Source: Beverwykella pulmonaria (Eukaryota > Ascomycota > Dothideomycetes > Pleosporales > Melanommataceae). Taken from it: a stretch of DNA of 64,000 nt. Where the stretch lies: positions 334,258 to 398,257 of the forward strand of contig BCHH01000018.1 in the NCBI GenBank assembly GCA_001599595.1, given 5' to 3'. Shown piece by piece: positions 1 to 11,038 of this stretch. Each line of letters opens with the position of its first letter. Within the stretch, counting starts at the first letter, position 1. The notes under the pieces are model-generated. The model did no database searches, was not told where the DNA came from, and saw nothing but the letters and a program-made list of their open reading frames with translations. The translations under genes and the position numbers were made by a program.

Positions 1-282
1 AATCAAGGCCGGTGGAAGGAGGCCAAAGAGCTGGAGGTGCAAGTGATGGAGACGTTCAAGAGGGTGCTTGGGGAGGAGCATCTAGACACGCTGACTAGCA
101 TGAACAATCTCGCATTCACGTTCAAGGCCCAATCTCGCAATACCGACGCTATTCTACTCATGGAAAAATGCGTCCAACTACGCCAACACATCCTAGGCTC
201 TCACCACCCACACACGACATCATGCCGACTGGCTTTGAATAGGTGGCGGTTAGAAAATGTGGATATTAGCATATATTCATAG
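1..282 (+). CDS. TPR-repeat protein (kinesin-light-chain-like), 3' end
   Basis: The reading frame is open from the first base and ends with TAG at 282, so only the C-terminal 93 residues are present. The text has the repeat pattern of fungal kinesin-light-chain-type tetratricopeptides, with the phrases GRWKEAKELEVQVME, LGEEHLDTLTSMNNLA and LGSHHPHT, each about 42 residues apart. In fungi such repeats usually form the C-terminal half of NB-ARC or NACHT STAND proteins, or stand-alone TPR scaffolds. The N-terminal domain lies outside the window, so which class this is cannot be told. The last repeat is followed by a short tail without a recognisable domain. Confidence 0.8.
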   Translation, partial: NQGRWKEAKELEVQVMETFKRVLGEEHLDTLTSMNNLAFTFKAQSRNTDAILLMEKCVQLRQHILGSHHPHTTSCRLALNRWRLENVDISIYS

Positions 283-1726
283 TTCGTGTAACGTTGCTGT
301 TTATATAGTTGTAACTCTGCTAGTTTGCTTCAAAATATTGTTTTCCTTACACCGGCATTACTAGCCTTTTGAACTTACTCTTAAAGCAGCAAATAGGAGC
401 TAGTGCAAATATAGAGAGGTCTGCGTACTAGTGCATGCTTATAAATGATATCTAACGATATTTACAGTGATGCAGCATTTGACGTCGCCACCGCTTGCAG
501 GGAGGACGGCCGAACCGCTCCGGCCAGGGTCTTGTGAGGCGGCGATTCTGTAGGTGTTCTCAGGGAGTTGATCGGAAGCTTGGCCAAGGATGAGTTAGAT
601 CGCAAGGCTAAGGTCAGCCCGCTTGCCAAGACCCCCTACAGCCACAACGTAACAGCCACTATACGTAAATTACACTGTGGCTACCCACACAAAGTTATGC
701 GTCACACCACACACAAAGCTAATGGTGCCTTCCTACAAGTGTAGCATAGGAGTAAGATTCTAAGGGTTGGATGGGGTCCTTTTATAAGTATTAGAAGCGA
801 TAAGAGCTTGGCGGTAGTGCTGTGGGGAGGGAAGTATATTTCACCACACGAAAGTAAGCTCTCTGCGAATCAGGGCCGATGGCGACGATACAAACGTAAC
901 ATTCGAAATTAACTATAGTACACAACTTACAAAGAAATACAGCAAAGCTTGAGGTGGAAGTACCCCTCGTATTTTCTGGCACGGCAGTCGATTCCTTTAT
1001 GCCCAGCCTAATTCTATCTAACCAATTTGCACATTATTTTCGAACGTAGCATCATTCAGTTTATGCATAAATCAAAGAAACTAATCGAAAGACTTTGATA
1101 AATGTCGGCTCGGGTCACATGATGAGTCACCTCTATGCATGCTCATGTGACTCACCTCTTTATTTGCTTTCACTATCTTGGCAGGCTCCTAGCGTGCTTG
1201 GCAATACTATAGATATTTCTTCAGTAGCTCCTCGGTAGAATCAATACAATCACCAATCCCTCTATAAAACTTCGTCCCACCGCGGCAATCAAGGACCTAC
1301 CAGCCCAACGCCTTACCATGAATTACATAATTTGCTCCAGCTACAACTACAACACTGATCACGGTCGTCTAATCACCCCTATACACACGGTGCTTCCCTC
1401 ATAGAACAATGATGACCACTTTAATTATGAATACTTCTCAGCCATCCTACTCCTCGCCATCTTTCTACCCTTCAATCACAGGTCAAGAGCAGGCTGAGAA
1501 GGCGGAACGTTCGTATTCGGGTCTTCTCGTTAGCCTTTTCCTCTTTCGTGCACTCAACGACCGAATTAGCCTTGTGGTGACAGAATAAGAACATTCCTTA
1601 GGTTTTGCGGCTGAAGGCTGCACAGCTTGATGTTGCTAATAACAAAGCCTCTCACCGCCTCATCCGTTTCCTGAGTATTGGTTCTGGTATCGCTGCATCT
1701 GCCTCTGCTTCTGCGTCATATCCACC
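283..1726. other. Intergenic, no gene recognised
   Basis: I see no convincing coding segment here; open frames are short and lack family resemblance. A pair of bZIP-like sites lies in the middle (separate entry). Confidence 0.6.
1112..1154. promoter_or_regulatory. Paired Gcn4/AP-1-like sites in an inverted repeat
   Basis: TGAGTCA (1123-1129) and TGACTCA (1148-1154) are both matches to the bZIP consensus TGASTCA. They lie within a larger inverted repeat with 9-bp arms GTCACATGA and TCATGTGAC. The site is about 570 bp upstream of the CFEM-like gene. Binding by a Gcn4/CpcA-type factor is inference from the motif alone. Confidence 0.35.
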
Positions 1727-2957
1727 ATGCACTTCCGAGGCGCCTTCCACTTCTTCTCACTCCTCGTCCTATATGTACTTCCCGTCCTAGCCAAGGACGG
1801 CCCGATCGATTATTCAAAAGCGCCTGGCGGTGGTCCCGGGACCCTTCGCGCCTGTGCTCGCAACCCCTTCACGCGTTGGGGTCACCAGGTCGATCAGGCT
1901 CTAGGATGCGAAAATATCGGTGTATGTCCTTCCTTCTGCCTCTGCGATATCTTCATTCATCGGGTTGACAAGGAAACCAGTGCCTTTGCCGCCCCGACCT
2001 AATAGAGGTAGTGTAAGGAGACTGTCGGCAGGAGATAGAAATATGGGTATAGTGTGTATTCAAGACGAATCCTTGAGGAGTACTCAGGATTCGGAGGGTA
2101 ACTATATACATATCGGCACGTGACCGGAGATCACGTGGTCCGAGACCTGGCCGAAGGCTGGCCGAGGATGGCCCGGAGGGGAAGGTTGCTCGTGACAGGT
2201 AGCCCAAGAAAATATCAAGAACACAGTCTACAATGACTGTGGTAAAGGTGCGAACGTTGACGTCGAAATGGCATTGAAGCTTTACAACGACTATTGCTCG
2301 GCGAATGACTTCCCTATACCGGGATATACATACATTATTACCCAGACCGTCCAACCCCAGAGCTCCTCAGGAATTGCCGCGGCTATGATTCCAACAACCG
2401 GAACAAGCGGCGCAGCTACCGTTCCTGCAATACCAACGGACACTGGGGTCAAGGTAGTCACTATTGGGGCGACTGCCAGTGTTGGGATAGTGACCGCCAC
2501 GATCATCAGCCCAGCTCGAACAACTCTAGTGACTTCTTCCGCACCGCCATGGGTCCAGTCCACGTCGTGGTTCCACCTCCTGTGCCGGCTTGCCATGGTC
2601 CCCATAAACTTCGTCTTAGCACTACCCGAAACGATTGTCGTGCCTTACACCCCGTCCGCCCCGCCAGCAGCCGTGACTCTCAAGGTGACCACCATACTAG
2701 AGAACCCGCCGACGTCGGTGATCAAGAGCACCAAAATCGTGGAGTATGTTCCGCAGACGCAGGTCACGGATAATCCTGGTGAGAGCACTGCTCCTGGTGG
2801 TGGTAGCAATTCCGGCAGTATAAGTGGAAGAAGCGGGAATTCAGGACCAACCACATTGGAAGTTGTCGGGATTGTGATGGGGATTATCATGGGGGTGGTG
2901 ACAACGGTGGCCACCGTTTGGATGTGCTCGAGAAGCCACCGAAGAATAACCATGTGA
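1727..2957 (+). CDS. CFEM-like cysteine-rich, single-pass membrane protein
   Basis: This is a three-exon model: 1727-1921, 1981-2007 and 2199-2957, giving about 326 residues. Exon 1 starts with a signal peptide (MHFRGAFHFFSLLVLYVLP). The first intron (1922-1980) has a GTATGT donor and CAG acceptor. The 27-nt middle exon encodes CLCRPDLIE, restoring the pattern GCENIG-CLCRPDL that is typical of fungal CFEM-like extracellular domains; later cysteines follow in YNDCG and LYNDYCSAN. A Ser/Thr/Pro-rich stalk leads to a C-terminal transmembrane segment (LEVVGIVMGIIMGVVTTVA) and a short basic tail. Such proteins sit in the plasma membrane facing the wall; ligand or role is unknown. The second intron (2008-2198, 191 nt) is unusually long and its boundaries are the least certain part. 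Confidence 0.75.
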
Positions 2958-3565
2958 GGAAGATGATTTGGCTATACCCGGGAGGACACCAGGAGATATA
3001 AGTTTTCGTAGAGCGCATTGTCTTTTCTAGGGTTCATAAGGGTAAACGAGTAATCGAGCTACGTTCGGCGTTCCACGTGACTCGTAAGCGGTTTAGCAGA
3101 GCGGAGACAAAGAACGAGAGTAAAGCAGAGTGAAGTCAGTGTGTTTGGCCCCCGATGCTCAAATGTGCGACACTGTTAGAAGACTACGGTTCCTGCATGC
3201 GGCACCGCTTGATGGCCGTACTTTGGTCTAACCCTAAATAGGATTATAACAATAGGTCAGTGCTTTCAGGTGTGGGTCGCAACAGAGAAAGACTTCAACT
3301 AAGCAGGAACGAAGAAGAGCAAAAATAAGCGCATGTTCACCTCGAATGACAATGTAAACAAGAAAGAACAACACAAAGGAAAAAGATGGGGAAATCTGGT
3401 ACCCGTATGAACTATCTTGTGTTATTTCCGATGTCACGCTACGCCAAAATACTCCCACGCTGAAACAAGGACAGCAAGATGCAATGGCAAAAGCCATGAA
3501 CCGTACACTTGCCAAGTATGCACACGCTCCTTTCCACGGCCGCTCCATCCCATGTTGAACGACAT
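2958..3565. other. Intergenic between convergent genes
   Basis: This holds the 3' regions of the two flanking convergent genes. No coding or RNA feature was recognised. Confidence 0.5.
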
Positions 3566-4089
3566 CTAGCCGAACCAGCTCCCGAACCAGCTCTTGGACT
3601 TGCTGGCGCCCTCGGTGACCTTCTTGTCGAACGCATCCACGGCGCTGTTGAGCTCCTTGCCCGTCTCCCGCCTGGCTTCGTCGAGCTTCTTGGCGGCGTC
3701 GGCGCGGTAGGACTCGAACTTTGCGGCGGCCCTGTCGGCCTCGGCTTTGGCGTCGTTGGACTAATCCACGCATCAGAACCTTGCCCAATAGGTAAGAATG
3801 GCGGAGGGGAAGCTCACCAGCTCTTTGGCCTTGGATCGAACCGCCTCGAACCCCTCCTCGCCTGCTTTCTTCGCCTGCTGCTCGCGGCCGGGGAGCTCGC
3901 CCCTCACCTTGGCCGACACGCGGGCGGCGTCGTCTATTGGCGTCAGTCTGTGGACGGAAGGCGGGCTGGATGGAGCATACGCTCAAACTGCTTCTCTGCG
4001 AGCTTGGGGTCGCCGCCGGCATTGTAGAGGTAGTACGTCCCCGCACCTACGGCGGCGAGGCCGGTGTATCCAAGGAGCTTGCGGGACAT
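3566..4089 (-). CDS. Small fungal protein similar to 'calcofluor white hypersensitive' proteins
   Basis: Three exons (4089-3981, 3933-3818, 3760-3566) give a 139-residue protein. The 47-nt and 57-nt introns have GTATGC/TAG and GTGAGC/TAG ends. The N-terminus MSRKLLGYTGLAAVGAGTYY is a short hydrophobic anchor or mitochondrial signal. It is followed by an Ala/Lys/Glu-rich helical body and ends in the repeated tail SWFGSWFG. This layout matches a conserved fungal family annotated after calcofluor-white-sensitive mutants, often predicted to be mitochondrial; its biochemistry is unknown to me. The gene shares a 520-bp promoter with the divergent dysferlin-domain gene. The start is the first ATG in frame with the hydrophobic segment. 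Confidence 0.8.
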
Positions 4090-4610
4090 GGCAGTAGCGG
4101 GGATGGGGGAGACAGAAGTCGAGCAGGAGCAGCTGAGATTCGGTTGAGTTCTGGTCGTACAGACTTGCAGCGGGAGAGCGGCGGTACTTAAGGCGGGGTC
4201 ATGGGCGAGTCTTTCAAGGACGGCAGAGCCGACCAGGGAATGCCAATGACGTCGCACCTCCGCAAATCGAAATGGCAGCTCCCGCACGGACCACGGGCGC
4301 GAACCCGATCGCCAACTTCAGGTCCCCGGCCTTTCACTTGCCGTCCCCGTCGTGTTTCTCCCTTCTCGTCTCTCCCTCTTTATCGTTATTCTTGTTCGTC
4401 CACCTGGTCCAAGTGCTGGCTGCAGGTTTCTCCGTGTCTTCTGTTGTTTGTGTTCCTTCGCTGCAAGCGCTTGTGACGCCTGCCCTGAACGGCAACACAA
4501 CCCCTACTCCGCAGCGCCTACCTGCCTGTCACAACACTCATGCGTTGCCTGTAGCCGTCGACTACAGGCTTTAAGACCGCCTCGCGCCTCCACCGCATGC
4601 CCGCCCCGTA
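4090..4610. promoter_or_regulatory. Divergent promoter region
   Basis: This is the 521-bp interval between the two divergent start codons. It contains pyrimidine-rich stretches near 4340-4400, a common feature upstream of fungal transcription starts. No specific operator is recognised. Confidence 0.4.
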
Positions 4611-5666
4611 ATGGCGGACCAGCACATCACCCTCGTCGACCACACCGACGACGAGGCCTCCACCGAGCCACAAGCCGCACAGCCCCTCCCCGCCGCCGAC
4701 TCGCACATTGATGTCCTCTACGAGAACCAGCGCGGCTGGTTCGTCTTCGGCATTCCCCTCTTCTCCTCCAAGGCCCTCTGGAACCTCAGACTCGACAAAG
4801 CCCCCTGGGTCGACGAAAAATACAAGCCCTCGGCCGTCAACATCACCAACGCACAGGTGCCCGACCCGAGCTGGGTGTGGGAGTGGAAGAGCTGGTATGT
4901 GGACATGAGCCGCGACGTCGACGAGGAGGGCTGGCAGTACAGTCTGTGGTTTCGCGGGGCCGCATGGCATGGCTCGCATCCGTGGTTCCACAGCTTCGTG
5001 AGGAGGCGGCGGTGGCTGCGAAAACGCGTCAAGCAGAAGCTCCCGCCGAGGACCCGGGAGAACAGGGAGCGGTTGTTTGGCGACACGTTTAGCATTGGGA
5101 CGACACTGGCGCGAATGAGCACTGCGGGGCCTGTGAGCTGGGACGGCAGCCAGCAGGCCGCGTCCGTCGATGAGGAGATGAGGGATATCCCGACGCTGAT
5201 GAACCGGCTGAAGAATTCGGCCATTGACCGCGAGAAGATTGGGTTCGTCACCCACTTCATTGACGAGGCAGGCGAGGAACTGTTCTATCTGGCGGAGCAG
5301 GTACTGCAACGCTCCTTCCCCCATGCCCTGCGCAACGCTGACCCTGTCTAGATCCCCGCCATCATGAGCATGCTCATCTTCCAAAACTCGCGCCGCCAGC
5401 TCCTCTCCACCCTGATGAACACGTTCGACGCGGCCCAGAAACACCGCGAAGAGCACAAGGCGAGCGGCGAACCGGAAGACGAAGTCGAGGAGCGGCGGAT
5501 AAATAACTTGCTAGCAGCCGTCGAGGCAGCCGAAGGAGAGTGTAAGAAGCTAGAATACTACAGCGATATCCGCAGATTGGCCGAGAAGGGCGATGCTGGG
5601 ACGGGGGAAAAACCGGCCAACGGGTATCATCATCACCACGAGGTTGGAAGTGGAAGCGGCACGTGA
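4611..5666 (+). CDS. Dysferlin (DysF) domain protein, Spo73/Mug65-like
   Basis: Two exons, 4611-5300 and 5352-5666, are joined across a 51-nt intron (GTACTG...TAG) and give 333 residues. From about residue 37 the protein carries the hallmark DysF text: LYENQRGWFVFGIPLFS, then PDPSWVWEWKSWYVDMS, then WFHSFVRRRRWLRKR. These Trp/Arg-rich blocks define the split DysF domain of peroxins and the yeast meiosis proteins Spo73 and Mug65. In yeasts these proteins work at membranes, in prospore-membrane growth for Spo73. The C-terminal part is charged and helical, with a His-rich stretch (HHHH) before the stop. No transmembrane segment is evident. A role in sporulation membranes here is inference from the family. 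Confidence 0.85.
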
Positions 5667-5850
5667 GTTGGCTGGTTTAGGCACCGAATATATACCAGTA
5701 TAAGACATGATACCTAGAGTTTGCGGCTTGATGCGGTCGCCTACACCTACAGAATACCACCGCATCAGAGCATAGCGCTACAGCACACCGCTTCGCACGC
5801 CACGCCTAGATATCACATAGAGATACGAATACACGTTGATAATATATCAG

Positions 5851-6147
5851 CTACTGCTTCGTTCTGACGCGAATCGGCCCCCTCACGTCCCCCAATCCGA
5901 CATCTTCTCCAAGCACCCCGCCCCTCTGCAATATCTCGACCCCACCTTCCTCTCGTAACGTCCACACCACCTCCCGCACATGGCCCATAGTGTCCCGCCA
6001 GCCCTGCGCGTTCAGCGTCCGCAACTCCGCGGGAGAGAACGCTCGGGCCACCTCCGAAGGGCAGATGGTCTTTGGATATGCGCGAGTCTGCAGCAGCCGC
6101 TGCATGTGGGACAGTATGACTGCGCGCTGGGCATCTTGGAGCGGCAT
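5851..6147 (-). CDS. DUF3253 family protein
   Basis: A 98-residue protein whose whole length fits the DUF3253 pattern. Visible blocks are KTICPSEVARAF, a GWRDTMGHVREVVWTL helix, then EILQRG and the closing GPIRVR. Related bacterial proteins have the same size and order; the function is unknown, although the shape suggests a winged-helix fold. I chose the ATG at 6147 (MPLQDAQRAVIL) because it starts the conserved region. The frame continues upstream to another ATG at 6306, whose extra 53 residues look like untranslated sequence. Confidence 0.7.
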   Translation of the reverse strand: MPLQDAQRAVILSHMQRLLQTRAYPKTICPSEVARAFSPAELRTLNAQGWRDTMGHVREVVWTLREEGGVEILQRGGVLGEDVGLGDVRGPIRVRTKQ

Positions 6148-6341
6148 TGTCGCCGATGGGAATGAGACACAAGAGAAACAATTGGAGCTCAAGATGGCGG
6201 CATCGTGAACGTCAAGCCGTGCCATCACCGCACATAGTTCGCTTGGCACACTAGTAGTGGTCGGCCCGCTGCTCGTACTTTTTCCATCGATCGACGTCAG
6301 ACCCAATCAGCAGCGGGCCAAAACCTCAACACTTCGTCGAG

Positions 6342-7502
6342 ATGCGGGTCAGATTACGGGCTCCCCACGCCCGCGCGGCGCTGCTCGGAGGTGGTGGCGG
6401 AGGAGGTGGAGGGCTATTTGAAGCTGTGCCTGTCTCCTGGCCCATTTTTCCCTCTTCCAAGTGTCCTTCTGAGTGTGAGGCCAAACGGTTACTGTCGGCT
6501 TCAGCATTCACGCCCACCGCCAATATTTTACGTCGTCGTCTCCTAACCGCCTGTCCCTCCCTCTCAACGGCTCCCGCCCTCCTCACATCCCCCTCAATCG
6601 CACACGCACGACACTCATCCACCTTCTGGAACCTACTCGGCAAGATGTCCAGCGAGCCACCCGCCACATCCAAGGATGTTCACAAGTACCTCCAGCAAAG
6701 CCATGCCCGAATCTTCGAGAACAACAAGAAATGGGCATCGGAGCAGAAGGCGAAGCATCCCGAGTTCTTTGACAAGTTGGTCAAGGGCCAGAGCCCGGAT
6801 TATCTGTGGATCGGTGAGTCAACATTTCCATACCGGTAAAGACTCAGGGCGAATGCATCCAAAACGAAGCCATTGGGTTTCAGTTGGGATGCTTGGAGGC
6901 TGGGTTTGTGAGGGAGGCCCATTGGCATTTGGAATTAGGGATGCAGCATGACATTGGCTAACATTCATACGCATGTAGGCTGCTCCGACTCCCGCATCCC
7001 CGCCGAAGCCGTGACAGGCCTGGAGCCCGGCGAAATGTTCATCCACCGCAACATCGCGAACCTGGTCTGCAACACGGACCTCAACGTCATGTCGGTCGTC
7101 AACTACGCAATCCGCCACCTCGAAGTAAAGCACATCATCGTGTGTGGGCATTACGGCTGCGGCGGCGTCAAAGCTGCCATGACGCCCAAGGACATGGGCA
7201 TCCTGAACCCGTGGCTCCGCAACATTCGCGACGTGTACAGGCTGCACGAGGCCGAGCTCGATGGCTTCGGCGACGATGAGGAAAAGAAGTATGATAGGCT
7301 CGTAGAGTTGAATGTGATGGAGCAGGCGAGGAATATCATCAAGACGGCCGCCGTGCAGCAGAGCTATGCGAAGAAGGGGTTTCCCATTGTGCATGGGTGG
7401 GTGTTTGGGTTCGGGGATGGGCTGCTGAAGGATTTAAAGATTGATTTTGAGGGCGAGCTGGAGAAGATCAAAAAGATTTTTGACTTGACAAATGATGAGT
7501 AG
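6342..7502 (+). CDS. Beta-class carbonic anhydrase
   Basis: Two exons (6342-6813, 6979-7502) are joined across a 165-nt intron and give 331 residues. The enzyme interconverts CO2 and bicarbonate. Zinc and catalytic residues are visible: CSDSR, created exactly at the splice junction (Cys, Asp-Arg pair), and the later GHYGCGG (His and Cys ligands). The conserved FIHRNIAN and HGWVFGFGDGLLKDL blocks are also present. The N-terminal 100 residues are Arg/Ser/Ala-rich with an eight-glycine run, and end before a second in-frame ATG at 6642 (MSSEPPATSK). The long form looks like a mitochondrial precursor and the shorter start would give a cytosolic enzyme of usual length. Use of both starts is inference. 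Confidence 0.93.
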
Positions 7503-8139
7503 GAGGAGAGAGCCGATGCGCGAGATCGGTGGGCAGAATGCAGGTGGGGCATGTAGCGTAGTTTTCTCGGTGTTAGTGACTCCTTTGTGGACGGTCTACG
7601 GAGGACGAGAATGGTATGCCTTGCCATTTTTTTTCGGTTTTCTTTCATCTCTTCTTTCTCGTCCTGTCTACTATCTATTAGATCACTATTACCCACTTCG
7701 TTGTCGCCTTGCTTTTGTTGCTCATTTTGTGCAAGCACTCGTATTTGATCTCAGCCTCATTACGTCACGCCCTCTCTACTACTTCGGATTCAACCTTCTT
7801 AACTCCGTCCTTCACATTTCTCCGTCTCACACCATTGGCTTGAGTTTCTGGGAGAAGGACAAAAAAGCGAGGTGTGTGTTTGTTCCACATGCAGTATCTC
7901 TTAGTTCGTGATGACGCTTGTTCGGCCTTAACGCTCAGGCAGAACTGACCCGGACGAATCAGTGCGATGAATAAGCAACAACCCTACTCGCACTCCCGTC
8001 CCAGAAGCGGTGCAGATGGGGTATAAGAGACGCTCATGACTTCTTTGTCGCTATTCAATTCACTCTCACAACCTTGCGAACGCCTTATTTCCCCACGACA
8101 CGTCCATACAAGTCCCCTCTCGACCGCAATCATTCCAAT
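7503..8139. other. Intergenic region
   Basis: This holds the carbonic anhydrase 3' region and the promoter of the following SDR gene. Pyrimidine-rich tracts occur around 7625-7660. No gene is recognised. Confidence 0.5.
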
Positions 8140-9171
8140 ATGTCCCGCTACCAGGAATCCCATATCCGCGCCAATCTCGCTGGGCCAGGAGACGCACGCC
8201 CAACAGCGCTTCAGATCATCACCGATGAGAACCTCGTCGGCAAGCTCTCGGATAAGGTCTTCCTCGTCACAGGCGTAAGCTCCGGGATCGGCATCGAGAC
8301 TTTGCGCGCACTGCACGCGACAGGCGCACACGTTATCGGCACGGTACGCAATCCCGAGAAGGGACAGAAAGTCGTTGATGAGATTCTGGCCGAGAAGCGA
8401 GAGGGTGGTGGGAAGATCGACTTGATTAAAATGGATCTCGGGTCCTTCGCTGAGATACGGAAGGGGGCGAAAGAAGTGCTGGAGAAGAGCAACGGGCGAC
8501 TCAATATCCTGGTCGCCAACGCCGGTATCATGGCCGTACCAGAGGGCAAGACAGTGGACGGCTGGGAGCTCCAATTCGGAACGAACCATCTAGGCCACTT
8601 CCTCCTCTTCCAGCTCCTCAAGGATGCATTACTGAAGTCTGCAACCCCTGAATACCCATCCAGATTTATCAGCGTCAGTTCGAAGGGCCATCGTTTCACT
8701 GGTGTTCGGTTGGGCGACTACAACTTCGAAAAAGAACCCTACGATGAGTGGAAAGCGTACGGGCAGTCCAAGACCGCAAATATCTGGATGGCGAATTCGG
8801 TTCACCGGCACTACGCCCAGCAAAACTTAATTGGCACCTCTCTCCATCCTGGCGGTATTCTTACGGGTCTCTCGTCGCACTTGTCTCCTGAGCTGATTAA
8901 AACCTTTGACACGCCAATACATAGACTGTATTTCAAGAGTATAGAGCAGGGAGCGGCTACGCAGGTCTTCGCAGCGGTCGGGGAAGAGGCAAAGGGCTGG
9001 GGTGGGAAGTGGATCAGTGACTGCCAGGTGCAGCCAGAAAGGGGCGGCAGGGAGGCAGAGGGTATTGTGGAGGCGAATGATGACGGGTACGCCGAGTGGG
9101 CGTTCGACGAGGAGGGGGAAGAGAGGCTGTGGAGGGAGAGCTTTGCGATGGTCGGGCTAAAGGAAGAGTAG
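8140..9171 (+). CDS. Short-chain dehydrogenase/reductase (retinol-dehydrogenase/WWOX-like)
   Basis: An intronless 343-residue enzyme of the classical/extended SDR type. The cofactor loop TGVSSGIG lies near residue 50, NAGIM and the NHLGHFLL segment follow, and the catalytic YGQSK (Tyr-x3-Lys) comes near residue 205. An Arg in TVRNPEKG after the second beta strand favours NADP(H). This arrangement is typical of fungal proteins related to retinol dehydrogenases and WW-domain oxidoreductase; the substrate cannot be read from sequence. I chose the ATG at 8140 (MSRYQES) rather than the in-frame one 66 nt earlier because the family usually begins close to this point. Confidence 0.9.
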   Translation: MSRYQESHIRANLAGPGDARPTALQIITDENLVGKLSDKVFLVTGVSSGIGIETLRALHATGAHVIGTVRNPEKGQKVVDEILAEKREGGGKIDLIKMDLGSFAEIRKGAKEVLEKSNGRLNILVANAGIMAVPEGKTVDGWELQFGTNHLGHFLLFQLLKDALLKSATPEYPSRFISVSSKGHRFTGVRLGDYNFEKEPYDEWKAYGQSKTANIWMANSVHRHYAQQNLIGTSLHPGGILTGLSSHLSPELIKTFDTPIHRLYFKSIEQGAATQVFAAVGEEAKGWGGKWISDCQVQPERGGREAEGIVEANDDGYAEWAFDEEGEERLWRESFAMVGLKEE

Positions 9172-10222
9172 ATGTCGGTGTGGATTGTTAGTCACTATAA
9201 ATTTAACTTCTCGAACTTCTGCACTTCTTCGCTTCCACCTTCCTTTCACTCACCAACACCACCACCGCCCTCCGCATGATCTTTCTTCATCCATCCCGCT
9301 GTCGCCGGCCAAATTTTGGCCCGTGCAGCGCCAGCTCATGCTTGTTTTACATTGCGCGACCTCGACCTCAAAACTACACATAGATAGATCGGGATATAGA
9401 CTGGGCCTGACAAATGTTCTGCGAGAACAGGCATCTCTTCTCCGCGCCGAGGCTATCGCGCGCAACGAGACTTTTCACAAGGAGTGGCCTTTGTAATGGA
9501 TAAATACCAGTTTTGTAGTGATTGTGTGCTCTTTGGTTCAAAACTGGCGTTTGCGATAACTAGATCCAGGTAGTTGAATAACTGGGAAGATTTCGAGATT
9601 AAGAATCTGAACGTGTTGCTTGGCGAGGCGATTGGGAGGAGGGAGGTGTGCATGAGATGACTTGCAGGAGGCGAAAGACTAAGGCCAAGTAGAAACGGTA
9701 TTCGATCACGATTCTCTTCCAACACAGTGAGTTTTCATTGAGAAAGATGTAGGTGCACTCTACCTCTGTTAGGCAACGGGGTATTGGATCAAGGTAGCCT
9801 TCTCCAAGTTACATCTGCCTGCCCATGTGATTATAAATAAACATTGCAGGACAACAAGGCAACAACATTTGCTTTGGAAGTTTGACAATATTGCAAAATA
9901 AAACACCATAAGTAAAGTTATAAGAAAGTTCTAATTTTGGGGTATCAAAGAGTGAATTGTCTACAGTATCGGATCACAAGCTTGTCATTCTCCACTCGGT
10001 GCCCCATATATCCATCCCTACTATGCATCCACCATCCACTTTTCGTCTCTATCACCCACTCACGTCCCATCCCCTCGTCTCCTTGCTCTCATTTTGTCCG
10101 TGATTTAATTGTAATCATTACGAATGACTATGAACATTGAAGTCGTTGTTGAGCCATGGCATGCTTGCGAATTGTGGTATTTGAGCCATGCCATGTTCTG
10201 TAGAGCCAGGCTCTGTTGCCAT
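9172..10222. other. Intergenic, possible small gene not confirmed
   Basis: An open frame at 9185-9496 ends in a helical, charged stretch (LLRAEAIARNETFHKEW) that could be the last exon of a small gene, but I cannot assemble a convincing start or recognise a family. The rest (9500-10220) is A/T-rich and shows no gene. Confidence 0.3.
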
Positions 10223-11038
10223 CTACAAGAAGAAGGCGAAGAAGCCCGCGAGCATCGGGACGAGCATATAAGGCATGGTCTGAGCCGAAAGCGCCATGGC
10301 GCCGCTGGTTCCGCCGGTAGTTCCGCTGGCAGCACCACTGGCGGCAGAAGCGGCAGTTCCGGCTTGAGTTCCTGAGGCTAAAGAGAACAGTTAGCGCTAA
10401 CTTCGTAGACATATCGGAGTTGTGAACTTACCCGAACCGGTAGTGCCCTTCTGCTGGCTCTCAGCGGCGCAAAGATCCACAAGGGTGGTGTTGGACGACA
10501 TGGTCGCAAGCTTGGTGGTCGCGTTTGCAATCTTCTCATCGAGTTTGGTGACCTGAGTATCGTTCAATTGCTTCTTGGCAACCATAGCCGCCTTTGCTGT
10601 CGCGTTGTTGGCAAGGCTCGCCAACTTAGTAAGCTCCTTCATCTTCTTGCACTGTCCGACGACCTTCTGGTGGGCATCGACAACGAGACATTCGGAGACG
10701 AGGGTGGTGTTTGAAGTCATTGTGGCGAGCTTGGTGCTAGCATCGGCGGCTTTGGTCTTGAGGGCCTCGACTTCGGTGGCGTTGAGCTTGCCTTTGGCGA
10801 CTAAGGCGTCGATCTTGGTCTGGTTGGCCGCGAACTCGGTGATCTGGGTCAGTTTGGCCATTTGCTTGCACTGGCCATTGATGGAGTTGCCTTTGGTCGT
10901 GCCATTTTTGCTGTTCCCCTTGGTAGTGGTGCCGTTCTTGCCGCCCTTGCGTGCCTCGAGGAGGTGGAGTTCGGGCCAGGCGTAAGAAGAGCCGACGAGG
11001 GCGAAAAGAAGGGCGATGATGAAGCTGAAGGAACGCAT
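10223..11038 (-). CDS. GPI-anchor-type secreted protein with an internal duplication
   Basis: Two exons (11038-10432 and 10377-10223, 54-nt intron) give 253 residues. The N-terminus is a signal peptide (MRSFSFIIALLFALVGSSYA). A Gly/Asn/Lys/Thr-rich linker follows. The core is two copies of a roughly 65-residue unit. Each copy begins with a CK(Q/K)M motif, continues through ATEVEALKTK or DTQVTKLDEK, then TKLATM(T/S)SNTTLV, and closes with a cysteine. Many N-x-S/T sequons are present. The second exon supplies an Ala/Gly/Ser/Thr-rich tail and a C-terminal hydrophobic segment (MLVPMLAGFFAFFL), the layout of a GPI signal. It is probably a cell-surface or wall protein. I do not recognise the repeat unit as a named domain. 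Confidence 0.8.

Noticed and set aside
3234..4046. 270-codon open frame on the minus strand
   Set aside because: It is a different frame of the three-exon small protein gene; the spliced frame gives the conserved text and ends at 3566.
4518..5456. 312-codon open frame on the minus strand
   Set aside because: It lies opposite the dysferlin-domain gene and has no family resemblance; the plus strand has clear DysF motifs.
7984..8699. Minus-strand open frames opposite the SDR gene
   Set aside because: Shadows of the conserved SDR on the plus strand.
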